From contig NZ_LT855385.1 in assembly GCF_900184735.1 (NCBI RefSeq), forward strand, positions 138,877 to 202,876: a stretch of 64,000 bases of DNA, in the 5' to 3' direction. This document shows, piece after piece, positions 45,562 to 55,174 of this stretch (its first letter is position 1; each line of letters begins with the position of its first letter). Both the position numbers and the translations under genes were made by a program. Origin of the DNA: Paucisalibacillus globulus (GTDB lineage: Bacteria; Bacillota; Bacilli; Bacillales; Amphibacillaceae). A model generated the notes under the pieces. It ran no database searches, was not told the origin of the DNA, and saw only the letters and a list, made by a program, of their open reading frames with translations.

Positions 45562-47895
45562 TTATGATAATATCTCGTCCAATTCTACTTTGGTAATTAA
45601 TACATCTCGTGGCTTACTTCCATTTTGACCTGAAATAATCCCTTTTACTTCTAATGCATCCATCAATCTTGCAGCACGATTATAACCTATTTTAAAATGA
45701 CGTTGTAGTAACGATGTACTCGCACTATCTTGTTCAAAGATAAATTCAATAGCCTCTGTAAGCAACTCATCTTCTTCCTCATCTGCAACGAATTGTTTCA
45801 ATAACGACTCTTGTTCAAATAAGTACTCTGGTTCTGCGATTGTACGGACATAACTAGTTATTCGTTCAATTTCTTCATCAGAAACAAATGGACCTTGCAA
45901 GCGGACTGTCTTTCCTGCGCCGTTTTCAACGAATAGCATATCACCTTTTCCTAATAATTTTTCCGCACCACCAGTATCAATAATAGTTCTAGAATCGACT
46001 TGAGAAGATACACTAAATGATATTCTTGTAGGAATATTGGCTTTTATTAGACCTGTTAAAACATCAACAGATGGACGTTGGGTTGCAAGTAATAGGTGAA
46101 TCCCACATGCCCTAGCCTTCTGAGCAATACGACTAATAGCATCTTCCACATCTTGTGGTGAAACCATCATTAAATCTGCTAACTCATCAATAACAATAAC
46201 GATAAATGGCATTTTTTCATTTGCTCGATTTTGATTTAATACTCTTTGGTTGTAGCGTTCAATATCTCGAACACCTTCCTGTACGAATCTCTCATAGCGT
46301 TCTTCCATTTCATTCACTGCCCATTTCAAAGCAGCTGTTGCAGCTTTAACATCTGTTATGACAGGTGATACTAAATGAGGAATACCATTATAAGGTGCAA
46401 GTTCTACCATTTTAGGATCAATTAGCATAAATTTCACATCTTCATGATGAGATTTATAAATTAGGCTTAATAGAATTGTGTTGATACAAACACTCTTCCC
46501 TGATCCAGTAGCTCCAGCAATTAATCCATGTGGCATCTTTTGTATATTAGTTACAACTGGCGCCCCTTCAATATTAAGACCTAACGCTATGGATAACGGT
46601 GACTTACTGTCTGTAAATGAGTCTGAACCTAATATTTCTTGAAGTCCAACCATTTGTGACGATGGATTGGGAACTTCTATTCCAATTGTGTTTTTTCCAG
46701 GAATAGGTGCTTCAATTCGAATATCCTTAGCAGACATGTTCAATTTTAAATCGTCGCTTAGATTCTTTACTTTACTTACTTTAACCCCTAGTTCTGGATG
46801 AACTTCGAACCTCGTTACTGCTGGTCCTTGAGTAGCATTTACGACACGTGCACGGACATGAAAATGTTTTAAGGTCTGTTCAAGCAATTCTTGTTGTTCT
46901 AATATCCATTGATCATTTAAATTACTCTTAATAATTGGGTCATTTAGTAAATGTAATGGAATCGTGGTATGATTCGATTCTACAGTTCCTTGACGAATTA
47001 CTTCGTTAGGCTTCTCTTCTTCAACGTTTTTCTTCATTTCCACTTGATTGCTTTGTTTCCATTCTGCTTGACGATCATTTGACTGTCTTTGTTTTCCCAA
47101 TTGTTGTTCAAGGTTTCTATGTGAAATCCTTCGTTTATCCTCGGGTGTCATCATAACATTATAAGGGATACTAACCGGCTTATTTTCATCAGAATTTGTT
47201 CTTTTAACTGTTTGATTTTTCTCAACTTGTAATGTTTGATGAGTTTCGAAACTAGGACGTTTTTTCTTCTCGATACTTCTTGATTCTTCTATTTTTCTAG
47301 AAGGCTTATTATCTTGAGAAGTTTGTTCGTTTACTAGTTTACTAGTTTCTGTATGCAAAATTGGGATATTAGCTGATTGATGTTGTTTATCAACAGCCTC
47401 TTCATTCTCTTGATTAGATACTTTCTGTTTTCGAATATATGTAGGAACAGAATCTACTTCTTTTTGTTGTTTTCTACTCTTGAAGCCATAAACTGGAGAT
47501 GGTACATCAGTTCTTTCAAATGGCTTTTTAGTAGTAGGAATTATATCATTTTCTTTGGTAACGACTTGGTTTTCTGGTTTATTTTGTTGTAATGGTCTAG
47601 AACGTGAGCTTTTATAAGTATTTTGGTTAATAGGACCATTACTCTTTGATCTATTTCCCTTACGAAGATAAGCAGGGGTCTCAATATCAACCTTAGGGCT
47701 GCTGATCTTACGGTTTTGTTCTGGAAACTGTGGAATATGGTATGATTCGTTTTTGGGATATTGATATAACATTCTTGTTTTAATGTCAGGATGTACTTCC
47801 TGTAATGGATGCATTTCTCGGATGTCTTCTTCTACCTCTACTTCTACTTCCTTCCATATAAAGTTTTCTATCTTTTTTTTCCAGTTATCCCACAT
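45562..47895 (-). CDS. sftA: DNA translocase SftA
   Basis: Protein of 777 aa from the ATG at 47895. No membrane helices, unlike SpoIIIE. The first 300 residues are polar and disordered; then the beta/alpha FtsK motor with Walker A GLIAGATGSGKSVCINT and Walker B FIVIVIDELADLMM; the last 65 residues are the gamma winged-helix domain (DSASTSLLQRHFKIGYNRAARLMDALEVKGII) that reads polar DNA motifs. SftA moves chromosomal DNA away from the closing septum in vegetative cells. Conserved position next to ytpR. Confidence 0.95.
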   Translation of the reverse strand: MWDNWKKKIENFIWKEVEVEVEEDIREMHPLQEVHPDIKTRMLYQYPKNESYHIPQFPEQNRKISSPKVDIETPAYLRKGNRSKSNGPINQNTYKSSRSRPLQQNKPENQVVTKENDIIPTTKKPFERTDVPSPVYGFKSRKQQKEVDSVPTYIRKQKVSNQENEEAVDKQHQSANIPILHTETSKLVNEQTSQDNKPSRKIEESRSIEKKKRPSFETHQTLQVEKNQTVKRTNSDENKPVSIPYNVMMTPEDKRRISHRNLEQQLGKQRQSNDRQAEWKQSNQVEMKKNVEEEKPNEVIRQGTVESNHTTIPLHLLNDPIIKSNLNDQWILEQQELLEQTLKHFHVRARVVNATQGPAVTRFEVHPELGVKVSKVKNLSDDLKLNMSAKDIRIEAPIPGKNTIGIEVPNPSSQMVGLQEILGSDSFTDSKSPLSIALGLNIEGAPVVTNIQKMPHGLIAGATGSGKSVCINTILLSLIYKSHHEDVKFMLIDPKMVELAPYNGIPHLVSPVITDVKAATAALKWAVNEMEERYERFVQEGVRDIERYNQRVLNQNRANEKMPFIVIVIDELADLMMVSPQDVEDAISRIAQKARACGIHLLLATQRPSVDVLTGLIKANIPTRISFSVSSQVDSRTIIDTGGAEKLLGKGDMLFVENGAGKTVRLQGPFVSDEEIERITSYVRTIAEPEYLFEQESLLKQFVADEEEDELLTEAIEFIFEQDSASTSLLQRHFKIGYNRAARLMDALEVKGIISGQNGSKPRDVLITKVELDEILS

Positions 47896-47983
47896 GTTTT
47901 TCACTCTTTCTTTACTATTCTAGCTAAATTTTTTTATTTTATTTTTTTATTACATATCTGATAGTAACTAATGCTACCGCTCC

Positions 47984-48093
47984 GGCAGAATACTCCGCTT
48001 TCCACGGGCACGGCCTCAGCCTCCTCGAGGAAAGTTCGCCTCTGCGGGGTCTTCGGACACGTGCTATTCCCGTAGGAGTCTACGTATTCTGCC
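47984..48093 (+). repeat. Type B GC-rich module with 10-bp terminal inverted repeats
   Basis: Ends GGCAGAATAC (47984-47993) and GTATTCTGCC (48084-48093). Internal landmarks shared with type A: CTCCGCTTT, CAGCCTCCTCG, CTGCGGGGTCT and CCCGTAGGAGTCTACG. Length 110 bp, against 161-162 in type A. Confidence 0.85.
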
Positions 48094-48183
48094 TGCGCTA
48101 GTTGAGCTTTGTAATTATTATTAGGGTTACATTATGATTGTTAGATATAATTGCTAAGAATTTATTCACTCATTACCAGCGTA

Positions 48184-48344
48184 GGAAATACACGGAGACT
48201 CCTGCGGGAGGATAGGCATCGGTGAGACCCCGCAGTGCGTAAGCGCGAGGAGGCTCACCAGCCGCCCGCGGCAAGGAAGACACTGTGAGGTCTTTTCGAA
48301 CAGATGTCGCCCCTGTGCTGGCAGTAAAAGCGGAGTGTATTTCC
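48184..48344 (-). repeat. Type A module, second copy
   Basis: Ends GGAAATACAC (48184-48193) and GTGTATTTCC (48335-48344). Nearly identical to the reverse complement of 18717-18878; differences are mainly in the middle (GACACTGTGAGGTCTTTTCGAAC against the locus 1 version). Confidence 0.85.
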
Positions 48345-48500
48345 GAAGCGGGTACGATGCTCAATACAAAATCCCTAGTTACCGCATAGTTTCTATTATA
48401 CTGTGAAAAAAGTAACAAACATTACTCACTTTAATACTACTATAGTTAATTACAATATTCTTTTACATTGTTAAAGCTAACTAAATAGATTATTAACTAA

Positions 48501-48531
48501 AAAGCAACCTAGTATTAAACTAGGTTGCTTT
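48501..48531 (-). terminator. Terminator of ytpR
   Basis: AAAGCAACCTAGT / ACTAGGTTGCTTT perfect 13-bp stem. Confidence 0.9.
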
Positions 48532-48534
48532 CTA

Positions 48535-49137
48535 TTATACAGGAAAAGCTTGGCCAACTGAATAGGAATTGTCTAGTACATAGATTCCTTTTTCTTTTGG
48601 AGCATTTGGCATTCCAAGTTCCTTTTGGGAACAAATCATACCGTTTGATGGAACTCCCCTTAATTCGGTTGGTTTTATTCGGAGCCCACTTGGCATGGTT
48701 GCACCAACTTTTGCAACGACTACCTTTTGCCCTTTATCAACATTTGGTGCACCACAAACGATTTGTAATACCTCATTACCAACGTCTACTTTACACACAC
48801 TTAACTTGTCTGCATTTTCGTGTTGGTCTTTTTCTACTACATAACCAACTACAAATTTAGGACTAAGGTCAAAGTCTAGTGAGTCTTGGATATGGTTTGT
48901 TTCGAATACATGTTTAATTGAATCCAATAATTCTGTTGTTAATTGAATTTTTCCTGTCTGTTCAAGTTCTAAGTATTGAGAGGCTTGATGTATGTTATAC
49001 CCTAATGGTTGGTCATTTTCCAATACTTTAGTTACAGGGCCCACCGTTTCATAGGTTACATTATATCGATCATCAGCATCTTTTAAAGGGATTATTAATA
49101 CATCACCAATTCCAGTTGGATTATAAAATACGTCCAT
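48535..49137 (-). CDS. ytpR: YtpR, tRNA-binding (EMAP) domain protein
   Basis: Protein of 200 aa from the ATG at 49137. N-terminal domain of unknown type (about 1-90), then a tRNA_bind/EMAP OB-fold ([73 protein letters not shown]), as in the N-terminus of PheT and MetRS C-terminus. Conserved in Bacillus next to ytpQ. Likely binds tRNA; the function is unknown. Confidence 0.9.
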   Translation of the reverse strand: MDVFYNPTGIGDVLIIPLKDADDRYNVTYETVGPVTKVLENDQPLGYNIHQASQYLELEQTGKIQLTTELLDSIKHVFETNHIQDSLDFDLSPKFVVGYVVEKDQHENADKLSVCKVDVGNEVLQIVCGAPNVDKGQKVVVAKVGATMPSGLRIKPTELRGVPSNGMICSQKELGMPNAPKEKGIYVLDNSYSVGQAFPV

Positions 49138-49156
49138 GAATATCACTCTTTCGATT

Positions 49157-49960
49157 TTATTTTTCAGGTCTATTTTTAGCTAATATAAAGATTGGTGTTA
49201 ATTTCTTATCTTCATAGAGAAAGGGTAATGCCGTTATCGGTATTCTACCTTCCGTAAAAAACTTCATAGTCATTTGCGCTAAAATATCATAGCCTGTTTT
49301 ATTACGGATATCAGCCATAATCAACACATCTTGATGTGGTACGGCAACAGCTAGTTCACCGTTACTTTTTCCTTTTATTTCTTCTAGTAATGTATCATTA
49401 AGAATCCTACTAGCGTCATAACCATCTTGTTTCGCAAAGAAATAAAAATCATTATCACGAACGGAATCAATTCTATAACTATTCTCTAATGACCTTAAAT
49501 TAAATGTTGCAATCTCATCTATTTGTTTTAGAGACCAACCCTCTTTTTCAAGCATGGTTTCATCCACTAAACGATATGATTTACCTAAATCAAGTGCATA
49601 AAAAACCCTTGTTTCCGCAGTATGTTCCTTGTATGCTAGATTGACACCTGAATTTGCTTTCGTAGGAAATGAGGTGGACCTGATAACCGGAAAGATATAT
49701 TTCTCCATTCCCTCAAGCTTGTGTGTTTCATTCATAATTCGTAAGGATTCTGTTACATGTTCAACAAGTTCATCAATAGCTTTTTCACCTTGTTGATTAT
49801 ATTTCCCAATAATATTTGGTAGTTTTATACTTACACCTTGTTTTGTGTTTTTCAACTCTACCCGAAATGTATCATCATCTCGATTATATCTTGTATTAAA
49901 GTTTGAATTTGACAGTCTATCCTCTAACATCTTTTTCATTTTAAGACTGGTCATTTTCAT
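49157..49960 (-). CDS. ytpQ: YtpQ, DUF1444 protein
   Basis: Protein of 267 aa with a TAGGAGG site. Family segments: [42 protein letters not shown] and [17 protein letters not shown] near the end. Cytoplasmic, no helix or signal. Its role is unknown; it is kept beside ytpR and ytoP across Bacillaceae. In B. subtilis a thioredoxin-like gene (ytpP) follows; here an exported protein gene takes that place. Confidence 0.88.
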   Translation of the reverse strand: MKMTSLKMKKMLEDRLSNSNFNTRYNRDDDTFRVELKNTKQGVSIKLPNIIGKYNQQGEKAIDELVEHVTESLRIMNETHKLEGMEKYIFPVIRSTSFPTKANSGVNLAYKEHTAETRVFYALDLGKSYRLVDETMLEKEGWSLKQIDEIATFNLRSLENSYRIDSVRDNDFYFFAKQDGYDASRILNDTLLEEIKGKSNGELAVAVPHQDVLIMADIRNKTGYDILAQMTMKFFTEGRIPITALPFLYEDKKLTPIFILAKNRPEK

Positions 49961-50067
49961 ATAGAAAGCCTCCTATCTATCGGCTATATCAAATAAAGAT
50001 AAACATACCTCTTCTATGATAACTATGATTTAGGTAACGTTCAACTAATTCACTTTGATATAAAAAA

Positions 50068-50095
50068 AGCTAGCAACATTGACATTGTGCTAGCT
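50068..50095 (-). terminator. Terminator of the gene at 50102
   Basis: AGCTAGCA / TGCTAGCT stem with CAT/ATG extension, seven T on the minus strand. Confidence 0.85.
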
Positions 50096-50101
50096 ATTTC
50101 A

Positions 50102-50614
50102 CTAGTGAACGATGGATAAAGCAATATTCATTAGATTTTCAGCATCATTGATTACTTCACTCTTATCCGTGATTGTTGTTACTTTTACACCACCGACACC
50201 AATTTGAATTTCATATTCGCCTTCAGTATCAGTTGGAAGTATACGAATGTAACCAAATTTGTCATCATCCTCAAAAGAGTCGAATAGAACAGCTTTGTCT
50301 GTACTAGCTGCCTCATAATTTAGTTTACTCAGATTACCTTCTAATGTATTGTAAAAGATAATGATTGTCTTATTTCCACTTTCTAGTATTGCGTTGAAAT
50401 CATCAACTTCTTCCACTTCCATTGAGTCTGGGAGGAAAAATGAAAAATGTTCGCCCTTATAATTATCCTTTGGTATATCATCATGATAGAAAGTCTCTTC
50501 AGCAGTATTCCCTGCTTGTTCAATAATTGATTCCTCTGATTGATAGCTAAATACACTTATTACAATTATAAATAGTAGTAATAAGGCACTTGCTAGATAA
50601 GCTAATTTTGGCAT
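50102..50614 (-). CDS. Exported or membrane-anchored protein, unknown function
   Basis: Protein of 170 aa with an N-terminal helix (LAYLASALLLLFIIVISVF) and a following acidic domain containing HFSFFLPDSMEVEEVDDFNAIL and FEDDDKFGYIRILPTDTEGEYEIQIGVGGVKV, strand-rich. No cysteine after the helix, so not a lipoprotein. It likely sits outside the membrane by a signal anchor. Between ytpQ and ytoQ; not recognised as any named family. Confidence 0.75.
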   Translation of the reverse strand: MPKLAYLASALLLLFIIVISVFSYQSEESIIEQAGNTAEETFYHDDIPKDNYKGEHFSFFLPDSMEVEEVDDFNAILESGNKTIIIFYNTLEGNLSKLNYEAASTDKAVLFDSFEDDDKFGYIRILPTDTEGEYEIQIGVGGVKVTTITDKSEVINDAENLMNIALSIVH

Positions 50615-50767
50615 GACTTATTTTTCCTCCTACTATAGCCCTATATCATTCTTTTATTATCATACTACTAATTAAAAATATTTAAAAGCACATGGTCGAA
50701 TAACTTTAATTATTTACCCTTATTAGATACTATTAGGGTATACATATTTTTGGGGAGGTAAAACATT

Positions 50768-51208
50768 ATGGAACTTGTTGTTTATTTAGCTGGTCAAATT
50801 CACGATAATTGGCGAGAAGAAGTTGTAAATAAGGCAAGAGAGAAAAAATTGCCATTAAAGTTTGTAGGACCTCAAACTAATCATGATCGATCTGATGATA
50901 TTGGTGAAGCTGTATTAGGGGAACAACCAGGAAAATATTATAAGGATAATGCCGCTTCGGATATTAATAATTTTAGAACTCAAGTACTTATGCAAAAAGC
51001 TGATATCGTCATTGCTTTATTTGGAGACAAGTACAAACAATGGAATACAGCAATGGATGCTTCAACTGCAATTGCACTTAATAAACCAACCATCATTATT
51101 CGACCTGAAAACCTTATCCATCCATTAAAAGAGCTTTCTAACAAAGCAAATGTTACCGTTGAAACAGTTGACCAAGCAGTGGAAGTTCTTGCCTATATCT
51201 ATGAATAA
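50768..51208 (+). CDS. ytoQ: YtoQ family protein (nucleoside deoxyribosyltransferase-like fold)
   Basis: Protein of 146 aa, family length. The start VVYLAGQIHDNWREEVV and the segments ADIVIALFGDKYKQWNTAMDASTAIALNKPTIIIRP are of the YtoQ family, related in fold to nucleoside 2-deoxyribosyltransferases (YAG-type start, DxxNTAMDAS active-site region). The reaction is unknown. GGGGAGG site before ATG. Conserved near ytoP. Confidence 0.88.
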   Translation: MELVVYLAGQIHDNWREEVVNKAREKKLPLKFVGPQTNHDRSDDIGEAVLGEQPGKYYKDNAASDINNFRTQVLMQKADIVIALFGDKYKQWNTAMDASTAIALNKPTIIIRPENLIHPLKELSNKANVTVETVDQAVEVLAYIYE

Positions 51209-51210
51209 CT

Positions 51211-51236
51211 AGGAAGGAGATGTACTCCTTCCTTTT
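51211..51236 (+). terminator. Terminator of ytoQ
   Basis: AGGAAGGAG / CTCCTTCCT stem, then four T; ends against the convergent gene. Confidence 0.8.
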
Positions 51237-51738
51237 AATTATCCCAATAACTCCATTGGCCTTTTAATAGAGTCACTACTTGTGAGAACATTTCTTGACG
51301 TGTTAGTAAATCCTTTGTGAAAATACCAATAGCCCCTTCTTTTTTTGAAACGCCAGACTTTTTGGCATAGCGATCCATAATGATCCCTAATTCTACTCCA
51401 TTGGTTAGTTCCACTTCAATTTCCTTAGGTAATAATATTCTGGCACCACTAGCGATGTATGTTTTCCCACTCTTTGTAACTAGCGCACCCCAATTACATA
51501 AAAATAACTGATCTTCAACATACATAACGCCTCCCTCTAAACCTATACCAACAACACCAGGCTCATATTCTGCACACTGCTTAGCCCGATTAATTGCTCC
51601 TTGCATTGTTTCCTTGTCTGAAAAAGGCTGGGGAGACACTAGGGAATCCACTTCAAGACCCATTATCTCATCCTGTGGAAAGGCATCCTTTACTGCGTTT
51701 ACTTTTGTTGGATTTGTAGATCCTACAATGATCTTCAT
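51235..51738 (-). CDS. yjjX: Inosine/xanthosine triphosphatase, YjjX/DUF84 family
   Basis: Protein of 167 aa. Starts MKIIVGSTNPTKVNAVKDAF, then ETMQGAINRAKQC and VVGIGLEGGVMYVEDQLFLCNW, which are the DUF84/YjjX signature with the acidic metal site. Hydrolyses ITP and XTP to monophosphates to clean the nucleotide pool. Convergent with ytoQ. Whether it is catalytically the same as the E. coli enzyme is by family only. Confidence 0.9.
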   Translation of the reverse strand: MKIIVGSTNPTKVNAVKDAFPQDEIMGLEVDSLVSPQPFSDKETMQGAINRAKQCAEYEPGVVGIGLEGGVMYVEDQLFLCNWGALVTKSGKTYIASGARILLPKEIEVELTNGVELGIIMDRYAKKSGVSKKEGAIGIFTKDLLTRQEMFSQVVTLLKGQWSYWDN

Positions 51739-51775
51739 TAATATTCTCCTTTAGGAACCGTATATTACCAAAAAA

Positions 51776-51800
51776 ATAGCTACTCACTAGGAGCAGCTAT
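51776..51800 (-). terminator. Terminator of ytoP
   Basis: ATAGCT / AGCTAT stem with CTC/GAG inner pairs; T-run TTTTTT on the minus strand. Confidence 0.65.
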
Positions 51801-51804
51801 CTTA

Positions 51805-52869
51805 TTATCGTTTACGAATTACATCAACTGCATTCTGGTCCGTTGATTTCACTAGTTTAACTAAAAGTTCCTTTGCAGCTGCATAGTCATCCACATGAAT
51901 AATTGAAGACGAAGTATGAATATATCTTGAGCAAATACCAATAACTGCTGATGGTACACCATTACCAGATAGATGAACACTACCTGCATCTGTTCCACCT
52001 TGAGAAATAAAGTATTGGTATGGTATATTATTCGATTCAGCTGTATCTAAGACAAAATCTCTCATCCCATGATGGGTAATCATAGAGCGGTCAAAGATAC
52101 GTAATAAAGCTCCTTTACCAAGATGGCCAAATTCATTCTCGCCACCTGTCATATCATTAGCAGGTGATGCATCTAGTGCAAAGAAAATATCGGGATTGAT
52201 CATATTTGCTGCAACCTTTGCACCTCTAAGTCCCACTTCTTCTTGAACTGTTGCGCCTGAGAACAATTGGTTTGGTAATGTTTCATTTTGTAATTCTTTA
52301 AGCAATTCAATTGATAGTCCACAGCCGTAGCGATTGTCCCAAGCCTTAGCTAATATTTTTTTGTTATTAGCCATTGGTGTAAATTCTGAAACTGGAACAA
52401 TAGTTTGACCTGGTTTAATCCCAATTCGTTCAGCATCTTCTTTATCATCTGCACCAATATCAATCAACATATTCTTGATGTCCATTGGCTTTTTCCGTTG
52501 TTCTTCTGTTAAGTTATGTGGAGGAATTGAACTAATTACACCTACGATTGGACCATTGTCAGTCATGATTTGCACGCGCTGTGCAAGTAACACTTGATTC
52601 CACCAACCTCCAAGTGGTTGAAAACGGATTAAGCCTTTTTTGGTTATCTGTGTAACCATAAATCCAACTTCATCCATATGTCCTGCAACCATTACACGAG
52701 GGCCTGATCCTTTTTTAACACCGAAAACACCACCAAGATTATCTTGAATAATTTCATCTGCGTATTTTTCAAGCTCACCTTTCATAAAAGCACGAACAGC
52801 ATGTTCATTGCCAGGGGCACCTTGTAATTCTGTTAAGGTTTTAAATAATTCTAATGTTTCCTGATTCAT
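51805..52869 (-). CDS. ytoP: YtoP, M42 family metalloaminopeptidase
   Basis: Protein of 354 aa. M42 di-zinc ligands in order: [11 protein letters not shown] (His), AWDNRYGCG (Asp), [10 protein letters not shown] (Glu pair), ALDASPAND (Asp), and [16 protein letters not shown] (His). These form dodecameric tetrahedral aminopeptidases that trim peptides in the cytoplasm. Some are annotated as glucanases in error. Conserved beside ytoQ/ytzB. Confidence 0.93.
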   Translation of the reverse strand: MNQETLELFKTLTELQGAPGNEHAVRAFMKGELEKYADEIIQDNLGGVFGVKKGSGPRVMVAGHMDEVGFMVTQITKKGLIRFQPLGGWWNQVLLAQRVQIMTDNGPIVGVISSIPPHNLTEEQRKKPMDIKNMLIDIGADDKEDAERIGIKPGQTIVPVSEFTPMANNKKILAKAWDNRYGCGLSIELLKELQNETLPNQLFSGATVQEEVGLRGAKVAANMINPDIFFALDASPANDMTGGENEFGHLGKGALLRIFDRSMITHHGMRDFVLDTAESNNIPYQYFISQGGTDAGSVHLSGNGVPSAVIGICSRYIHTSSSIIHVDDYAAAKELLVKLVKSTDQNAVDVIRKR

Positions 52870-53042
52870 ACATAACCCTCCATTACTATGTAAACTACTT
52901 CTTTAGTATAACGAAACGTCACAATTGTTTCCACAATTCATGCATATCACAATTATATTTTCTATTTTATTGTAATTACGGTATACTAAAAAATAAACTT
53001 ACATACTTGTGAATGTAAAGAAATGATGCATGAGGTGATGTT

Positions 53043-53357
53043 ATGAGTTGGAAAAAAGCAGTAGTTGCTGCAGGAGTTGGATTTGCAGCTGGGTATGTAG
53101 CAAAGCAAACAATGGAACAATACCAGAAAATAACACCTGAAAAAGCATTAAAGAACGCCAAAGAAACGTTTAAGAAACAAGGACCGATAAGTGGTTCATG
53201 GATCTATATGAAACCAGAAACAATCGAAAAAAATGGGTTACAGTACAATGCTTACCGTGGTGGAGTAACTCGAAGTATTGATGGACAAAATAGGCAATTT
53301 GAATTTTACGCCGATACAGAAACTGGAGCAGTAATTGATGTGGTGGAATCTGTATAG
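53043..53357 (+). CDS. ytzB: YtzB, PepSY-like small protein
   Basis: Protein of 104 aa with GAGGTGATGTT before ATG. N-terminal Ala/Gly-rich hydrophobic stretch (AVVAAGVGFAAGYVA) is a possible helix; the C-terminal part (YNAYRGGVTRSIDGQNRQFEFYADTETGAVIDV) has the PepSY pattern. It lies opposite ytoP as in Bacillus. May inhibit peptidases at the membrane; that is inference from the PepSY domain. Confidence 0.85.
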   Translation: MSWKKAVVAAGVGFAAGYVAKQTMEQYQKITPEKALKNAKETFKKQGPISGSWIYMKPETIEKNGLQYNAYRGGVTRSIDGQNRQFEFYADTETGAVIDVVESV

Positions 53358-53385
53358 TATCTCGGTTTATAGGTAATTGGATTAA

Positions 53386-53427
53386 AGCAGGGCCATAACT
53401 AATTTTCTAACTAGTTATGGCCCTGCT
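53386..53427. terminator. Bidirectional terminator between ytzB and the SDR gene
   Basis: AGCAGGGCCATAACTA / TAGTTATGGCCCTGCT perfect 16-bp stem. Confidence 0.9.
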
Positions 53428-53450
53428 CATTTATTGGCTCTTAATGGTGT

Positions 53451-54197
53451 TTATCCACGAATGAATCCACCTTCAGAATGGATTACCTGACCAGTGACCC
53501 ACTTTGCGTCATTACTTGCCAGAAACCCTACAATATTTGCAACATCATCCGGTGTTCCGATACGTCCCATAGGAAACTTTGGTAACAGATGTTTTCTTAT
53601 TTCGTCTGTCATCCATGTTGAATCTGTTGGGCCAGGGTTTATCGCATTTACGGTAATCCCAAGTGGTGCCAGCTCTTGTGACAATGATCTAGAAAAAGCT
53701 GATATTGCACCCTTAGTAGCTACATAAGCAAGTTCACCAGGCATTGGTCCAATATCCTGTCCTGATGTCATATTAATAATTCTACCTTCTTCTAACCCAC
53801 TTTTTTCAAACCGTCGTGCAAATTCAACACATTGTAGAAAACTTGATCTCATATTAACTTTATAATGGTCGTCAAGGATTTCGGCATTTAACTTTGAATA
53901 ACCGTCACTTATTGAATGTGCGGCATTATTCACTAAAATAGAAGGTATCCCTAATCTATTTGATACAATATTCAAGAGTTCAGAAGCTGCGTTTTTGTCA
54001 GATAAATCTATTTGTATTTCTTCACATCGGACACCCATACGGATAACTTCTTGTTGAAAACTATCTATCCAAACCTCATCAGAATTCCAGTGCGTAAAGA
54101 ATATATCAATTCCTTGTGATGCCAACTTTCGACAAATTGCTGTTCCAATATCTCTCGGACTACTGGCCCCTGTAATAATCGCTATCTTATTTTTCAT
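53451..54197 (-). CDS. Short-chain dehydrogenase/reductase
   Basis: Protein of 248 aa. Cofactor site TGASSPRDIGTAIC (about 9-22), NNAA motif in SILVNNAAHS, catalytic Ser in NMTSGQDIGPM and YVATKGA (Tyr and Lys), and the C-terminal SDR end GQVIHSEGGF. NAD(P)-dependent oxidoreductase similar to FabG; substrate unknown. It follows ytnP by 21 bp, on the same strand, so the two may work together. Confidence 0.92.
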   Translation of the reverse strand: MKNKIAIITGASSPRDIGTAICRKLASQGIDIFFTHWNSDEVWIDSFQQEVIRMGVRCEEIQIDLSDKNAASELLNIVSNRLGIPSILVNNAAHSISDGYSKLNAEILDDHYKVNMRSSFLQCVEFARRFEKSGLEEGRIINMTSGQDIGPMPGELAYVATKGAISAFSRSLSQELAPLGITVNAINPGPTDSTWMTDEIRKHLLPKFPMGRIGTPDDVANIVGFLASNDAKWVTGQVIHSEGGFIRG

Positions 54198-54218
54198 GTT
54201 AATGTTGCTTTCCCCTAT

Positions 54219-55073
54219 CTATTTATACTCGTATCTATTTCTTTCCAGTACTTCAACTCTATCGCCTGTTTCATTAAATTTTATTGCACGATAAAATGCA
54301 TCATGATAAAAAGTATACCAAGCATTTTTGTTATATCCATAGTCCATCCACTTTTCCTTCTCATGTACAGAAGTTACTGGATAATCATCATAAGCCATTG
54401 CCCATAATTTATTTTGATGTGCATTTGTCGGCATAAGATCAGCCATGTGAATGAAACAGTCCTCATTGTCTTCAAAAATGATAATGGAATGACCGTCACT
54501 ATGACCACTTGTATGAATCATTCTCAGTCCAGGACTGATTTCAACCTTCTCTTTAAACGGTTGGACCTGGTCAATTACTGGCTTCCAATTCATTTCCCAG
54601 TATGTATTTACAGAACGGATATTAGGATTTCTCATTTCGTTCCATTCCGCTTCTGAAGTATAAATAACTGCATTTTTAAATACAGATTCATACCCATCTT
54701 CTGATTTAGTAGTAAGTCCACAGGCATGATCAAAATGTAAATGTGTCATAAGAACAATATCAATATCTTCTGGTGTTAAGTTTAATTTTACTAAAGAAGA
54801 TTCAATTGAAGATTCCTCCAGAACACCAAAATTTCTTATTTGTTTAGCTGTTAATTTACCATTTCCGATACCAGAATCTATTAACATTTTCTTATTGTCA
54901 ATTTGTAATAGGATAGGGTCTGTTCTTAATTCTATTTGATTTTTATCATTTGAAGGGTATTTCTTGCCCCATAATGCCTTTGGAACAACCCCAAACATTG
55001 CTCCTCCATCGAGGTAGTTTACCCCACCATTTAACCATGTTAATGTTGCACGCCCAACTTGTAACGTTTCCAT
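54219..55073 (-). CDS. ytnP: YtnP, metallo-beta-lactamase-fold lactonase
   Basis: Protein of 284 aa, start METLQVGRATLTWLNGG at the ATG at 55073 (GGGGAG site). The HxHxDH motif is in VLMTHLHFDHACG, with further metal ligands in HTSGHSDGHS and the later DLMPT segment. YtnP of B. subtilis degrades N-acyl homoserine lactones and affects Streptomyces signalling; a lactonase role is inferred by family. Followed by the SDR gene in one likely operon. Confidence 0.9.
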   Translation of the reverse strand: METLQVGRATLTWLNGGVNYLDGGAMFGVVPKALWGKKYPSNDKNQIELRTDPILLQIDNKKMLIDSGIGNGKLTAKQIRNFGVLEESSIESSLVKLNLTPEDIDIVLMTHLHFDHACGLTTKSEDGYESVFKNAVIYTSEAEWNEMRNPNIRSVNTYWEMNWKPVIDQVQPFKEKVEISPGLRMIHTSGHSDGHSIIIFEDNEDCFIHMADLMPTNAHQNKLWAMAYDDYPVTSVHEKEKWMDYGYNKNAWYTFYHDAFYRAIKFNETGDRVEVLERNRYEYK

Positions 55074-55153
55074 CCATATCTCCCCTTTCACTCCATAACT
55101 AGTGTATCGGATGGCAAACATTCCTGCAAACGCTATCATAATTAAACAAGAAA

Positions 55154-55174
55154 AGAGGGGAATTATTCCCCTCT
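55154..55174 (-). terminator. Terminator of trmB
   Basis: AGAGGGGAA / TTCCCCTCT stem overlapping the stop codon, then TTTTCTTG. Confidence 0.75.

Larger units (their letters stand above)
47962..48395. repeat. Composite intergenic repeat element, locus 2
   Basis: The 639 bp between sftA and ytpR have no gene. A type B module (+) and a type A module (inverted) lie side by side, 90 bp apart, bounded on the right by TTACCGCATAGTTTCTA (48379-48395), which matches the locus 1 edge at 16 of 17 positions, and on the left by a diverged TAGTAACT (47962-47969). In reverse complement it has the same layout as locus 1. An 81-codon open frame (48173-48418, minus) inside is not credible as a gene. Confidence 0.8.

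Noticed and set aside
48173..48418. 81-codon frame on the minus strand
   Set aside because: Falls inside the type A repeat; no RBS and no homologous frame is kept in the first copy.
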